64,000 bases of DNA from Platanthera guangdongensis (lineage: Eukaryota; Streptophyta; Magnoliopsida; Asparagales; Orchidaceae), in assembly GCA_039583875.1 (NCBI GenBank), contig CM077152.1, positions 21,427,538 through 21,491,537 of the forward strand, given 5' to 3'. Under the pieces are notes generated by a model, which saw nothing but the letters and a program-made list of their open reading frames with translations, had not been told where the DNA came from and ran no database searches. This document shows, in pieces, positions 61,375 to 64,000 of the stretch. Made by a program: the position numbers and the translations under genes. Positions within the stretch are counted from its first letter, which is position 1; the number at the start of each line of letters is the position of its first letter.

Positions 61375-63021
61375 TGTTAAATTTTCTCAACGTGGTCAGC
61401 AAGGTAGCCCAAACGCCAAATTAATATCTTCGGAACTACCCAGTTCGCACGTTGAACTAGCGGAACCCAAGGAAGAGAGGTAAATTCCAACAAACAATGG
61501 AGGCACAAGCAGGTCAATTAACATTCACTTCTTTACAATCCGAGGCATACATAGCGAGACATGATTTCGCTAGTATAACAGTTGCAAACAGAAAGCACCA
61601 AAAAACAAGCCGGGCGGACAGCACCGGAGTCCGCCGAGACCGCTGAGCTCGCCCAAGCTATGCTGCAATCCGCCGAATAGACACGGAGTTCGCCGAAGCA
61701 GCGAGGCCGTGCGGACACACCGTTATTCGCCTCCTGCTGAACCTGAACTGAGGAACACCCCCTACCCGCCTGAAACCGGCGGACAGGTTATTGAAGCTGG
61801 CAAAGTTGAAACAGAACTGACAAGCCGCAGAGCGACCTCCTGCTGAGTCCGCAGAGACCGCACACTTCCAAGCACTTGACCGAAGTCACAGCCAAACTCC
61901 TGGCTCCTTGAAGCTATCCGCGCGACCTGCACATAGCAAACCGTCAGCCTGAAACAATCCGCGCGGACTGACAAACACAGACCGCAGCACTTCGCTCAAC
62001 CCAACTTACTGTTCACTCAAGTTACTTAGGTTACTGTAGATGTGCCAGGGGGGGTCCTATTTATAGGCAGGGTGAGGAGTGTGGTCACCGCCCAAGAGAT
62101 AGCGACACCGCCCCAGCCCGCGCGATAGCAAACCTCCGTCCGCTGAGTCCGCAAGGACTTAGCCGGATACCAAGGGAAACCGCCGGGAGCAAGACAACCA
62201 TTGACGAACTCCCTCCAGTCCGCCCAAGCGATGCGGACAAGGCATCAGCCCGCAAAGCTCCAACCACTGCAGGACAGCAACCCCCTTCAATGGCAGTCCG
62301 CACCAACCCGGGGCAGTCCGCAAGACTCACACCTCAATCCGCCATAAGTCCACGACCAAAGGCAGACAGCAACAGTCCGCCCGGTCACAGCGGACTTGGC
62401 GGATACGGCGGACACCATGAACTTGACACAATGTGTGACCAAGTCCAAAACCATCAAGGGTCATTGCGAGCATGGCGGACACGAACTCCCGTCCGCCAAA
62501 CACCCTAGCACAGACCGTCATCAGTCCGCGAGCTCCTCGCACTTGTCCAACGCAGCAGCTTCCTCCCGGACTCCAAACACCAGTCCGCCAACCGGTCTCC
62601 ACAGCAAAGCACCTGCTGTGTCACCAGAACTTGACAAGGCATCAGCCAAGCTCTAAGCCCAGTCCGCAACAGCCAATACCGCGGACACATCAGTCCGCAA
62701 GCTTCCCGCGGACAAGAGCCAACTCGCCTATCAGCACAAGCTTGCACCCGCGGCCACTGAGCAATGCACCAGTCCGCAAGCCTCCATCCGCTCAGGCCGC
62801 TCCTTGGCAAAGCCAATCAGCAAACACCCTATCCGCAGACACCAGGCCGCATAGTCCGCGGACTCCATGCAACAACCCGCTCAGAAGACAGTCGGCTTCC
62901 CACTAGACCTATCACCAGGCCGCACATCACAGTCCGCCCAGTCCGCCTAGTCCGCCAATGCTGTCCGCCACAGGCCGCCCGGCCTGTCCTGTCACCCACT
63001 TCCACTTCACAAATTTCAACA
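61375..63021 (-). repeat. Copia 3' LTR, GACCGC-rich family
   Basis: 1,647 bp, beginning TGTTGAAATTTGTGAAGTGG at 63021 on the minus strand, right after the tract CAAGGGGGAG, and ending GAGAAAATTTAACA. TATAAATA (minus) at 62058-62065. U3 is filled with GTCCGC/GACCGC words. The U5 hairpin TAGCGA/TCGCTA is at 61552-61572. Left flank CGCAG (61370-61374). Confidence 0.85.
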
Positions 63022-64000
63022 CTCCCCCTTGAAGTGGAAAGTGGTGACCAAGCCCAGCAAGCTGCGCAAGCGTTCAAAAGGCCCCTTCGACAGTGGCTTC
63101 GTGAAGATGTCAGCAAGATTATCTTCACTCCGAACATGCCCGACCAGCAGAGACCCCTCCAACACCTTCTCCCTGATGAAGTGGTGATCAATCTCTATAT
63201 GCTTGGTCCTGCCGTGACACACTGAATTGTTAACCAGTTTGAGAGCACTCTCATTGTCACCCCGGAGTAAAGTAGGCCCTTGCACTTCTTCATGAACATC
63301 CTCTATAAGCCTCCTCAACCAAACGGCTTCCCGAGCAGCCAAGGCCGAAGCCTCATACTCCGCCTCCGTGGTTGAGACCGACACCGAGTCCTGCTTCTTG
63401 CTACACCACGAGATGCTAGCTGAACCGCAAGTGAACACATAACCTGAAGTAGACCTTCGATCATCCGAATCACCGCCATAGTCAGCATCCGTGTACCCGA
63501 GCAACGCAAACTTCGCGTCCCTTCTATAGAGGAGTCCCATATCAGAAGAAACCTTGACATACTTCAGAATTCCCTTTGCCGCCACTAGATGAGATTGCCT
63601 TGGTTCAGCCATATACCGACTTACTCGGCCAACAGCATAAGCTATATCCGGCCTTGTAATCGTCAGATAAATCAAGCTCCCAACAAGAGCCCTGAACACC
63701 AAGGGATCATGAAGAACCCTTCCCTCATCTCGTCGAAGCTTAAGCCCAGATTCCAGTGGAGTAGAGCACTTCTTCCCTTCGTCCATGCTGAACCGCTTCA
63801 CAATACGATCAGCATATCCTTTCTGGCTAATGAGAACCCCGCACTCCTTCCTCTCCACTTCAAGACCGAGAAAGTGATGTAACTCTCCCAAGTCTTTCAT
63901 CTCGAAGCGTATAGCAAGCTCTGCTCTGAGCCTTGCTACTTCCTCCTCCGAATTTCCTGTGATGATCATGTCATCCACATGCAGTAGGACCAAGACCCGT
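63016..64000 (-). CDS. Copia RT C-terminus and RNase H, partial at window end
   Basis: About 327 uninterrupted codons running off the window: LVLLHVDDMIITGNSEEEV, where the catalytic box is HVDD rather than YVDD; DLGELHHFLGLEVERKECGV; VGSLIYLTITRPDIAYAVGR; DADYGGDSDDRRSTSGYVF; STTEAEYEASALAAREAVWL; RGDNESALKLV; GRTKHIEIDHHFIREKV; NLADIFTKPLSKG; end FHFKGEC. The last Cys codon and TGA are the first six LTR bases. Lack of stops suggests a recent insertion. Confidence 0.9.
   Translation of the reverse strand, partial: RVLVLLHVDDMIITGNSEEEVARLRAELAIRFEMKDLGELHHFLGLEVERKECGVLISQKGYADRIVKRFSMDEGKKCSTPLESGLKLRRDEGRVLHDPLVFRALVGSLIYLTITRPDIAYAVGRVSRYMAEPRQSHLVAAKGILKYVKVSSDMGLLYRRDAKFALLGYTDADYGGDSDDRRSTSGYVFTCGSASISWCSKKQDSVSVSTTEAEYEASALAAREAVWLRRLIEDVHEEVQGPTLLRGDNESALKLVNNSVCHGRTKHIEIDHHFIREKVLEGSLLVGHVRSEDNLADIFTKPLSKGPFERLRSLLGLVTTFHFKGEC

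Overview
The window is nuclear DNA of a flowering plant (lineage not determined). It is a repeat-rich stretch in which one intact host gene sits among nested LTR retrotransposons. The evidence is spliced GT-AG gene structure, plant Ty1/copia and Ty3/gypsy polyproteins, iMet-type primer binding sites (TGGTATCAGAG-like), a Sirevirus-type 3' end, and miniature DNA transposons with 3-bp and 9-bp target duplications.

Layout, left to right. 1-1830: decayed copia RT/RNase H plus its 3' LTR. 1831-4672: no clear gene. 4673-7016: a PIF/Harbinger-like miniature element that has itself received a MULE-like element (4722-5870) and a solo LTR (6102-6811, target duplication CTTAA). 7140-8430: GC-rich, then TATA-bearing LTR-like DNA. 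8751-16640: several members of one copia LTR family in both orientations, including two 5' LTRs facing apart across 164 bp. 16676-17084: a 93-bp MITE and a 152-bp tandem duplication. 17549-25340: a degraded minus-strand copia (copia-D) whose leader carries a 2.53-kb solo LTR (21582-24110) holding nineteen 61-bp hairpin repeats. 25700-31449: a young, complete minus-strand copia (copia-A; TSD ATAAA, 148-bp LTRs) with a single nonsense codon. 31613-33287: gypsy gag scrap and a plant transposon-protein pseudogene. 34000-37236: 3' end and 3' LTR of a Sirevirus. 37237-41238: 5' two thirds of copia-B, a relative of copia-A. 41895-43453: 3' LTR of the 8.7-16 kb family. 43454-47739: AT-rich DNA, microsatellites and a hairpin cluster. 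47740-55261: a long gypsy LTR split by a complete but internally deleted copia-C (49788-53803, TSD TACAC). 55830-56880: integrase C-terminus and chromodomain-like end of a gypsy element. 58358-59617: the host gene, a five-exon RING-H2 protein of the NEP1-interacting-protein-like family. 61375-64000: 3' LTR and intact RT/RNase H end of another copia, open at the window edge.

No operons or functional gene clusters exist here; what acts together are the parts of each retroelement (LTR promoter, primer site, gag, protease, integrase, RT, RNase H, polypurine tract). The least ordinary signals are structural: (i) a stem that covaries between copia-A and copia-B and spans the LTR/leader junction exactly where other copias in this window have a tRNA-Met site; (ii) a covarying U5 hairpin with a conserved loop in one LTR family; (iii) the 19-copy hairpin array, whose stems are constant while loops vary; (iv) a cluster of GC-rich hairpins beside a 131-bp (AT)n tract. 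All are read by eye and need alignment and folding to confirm.
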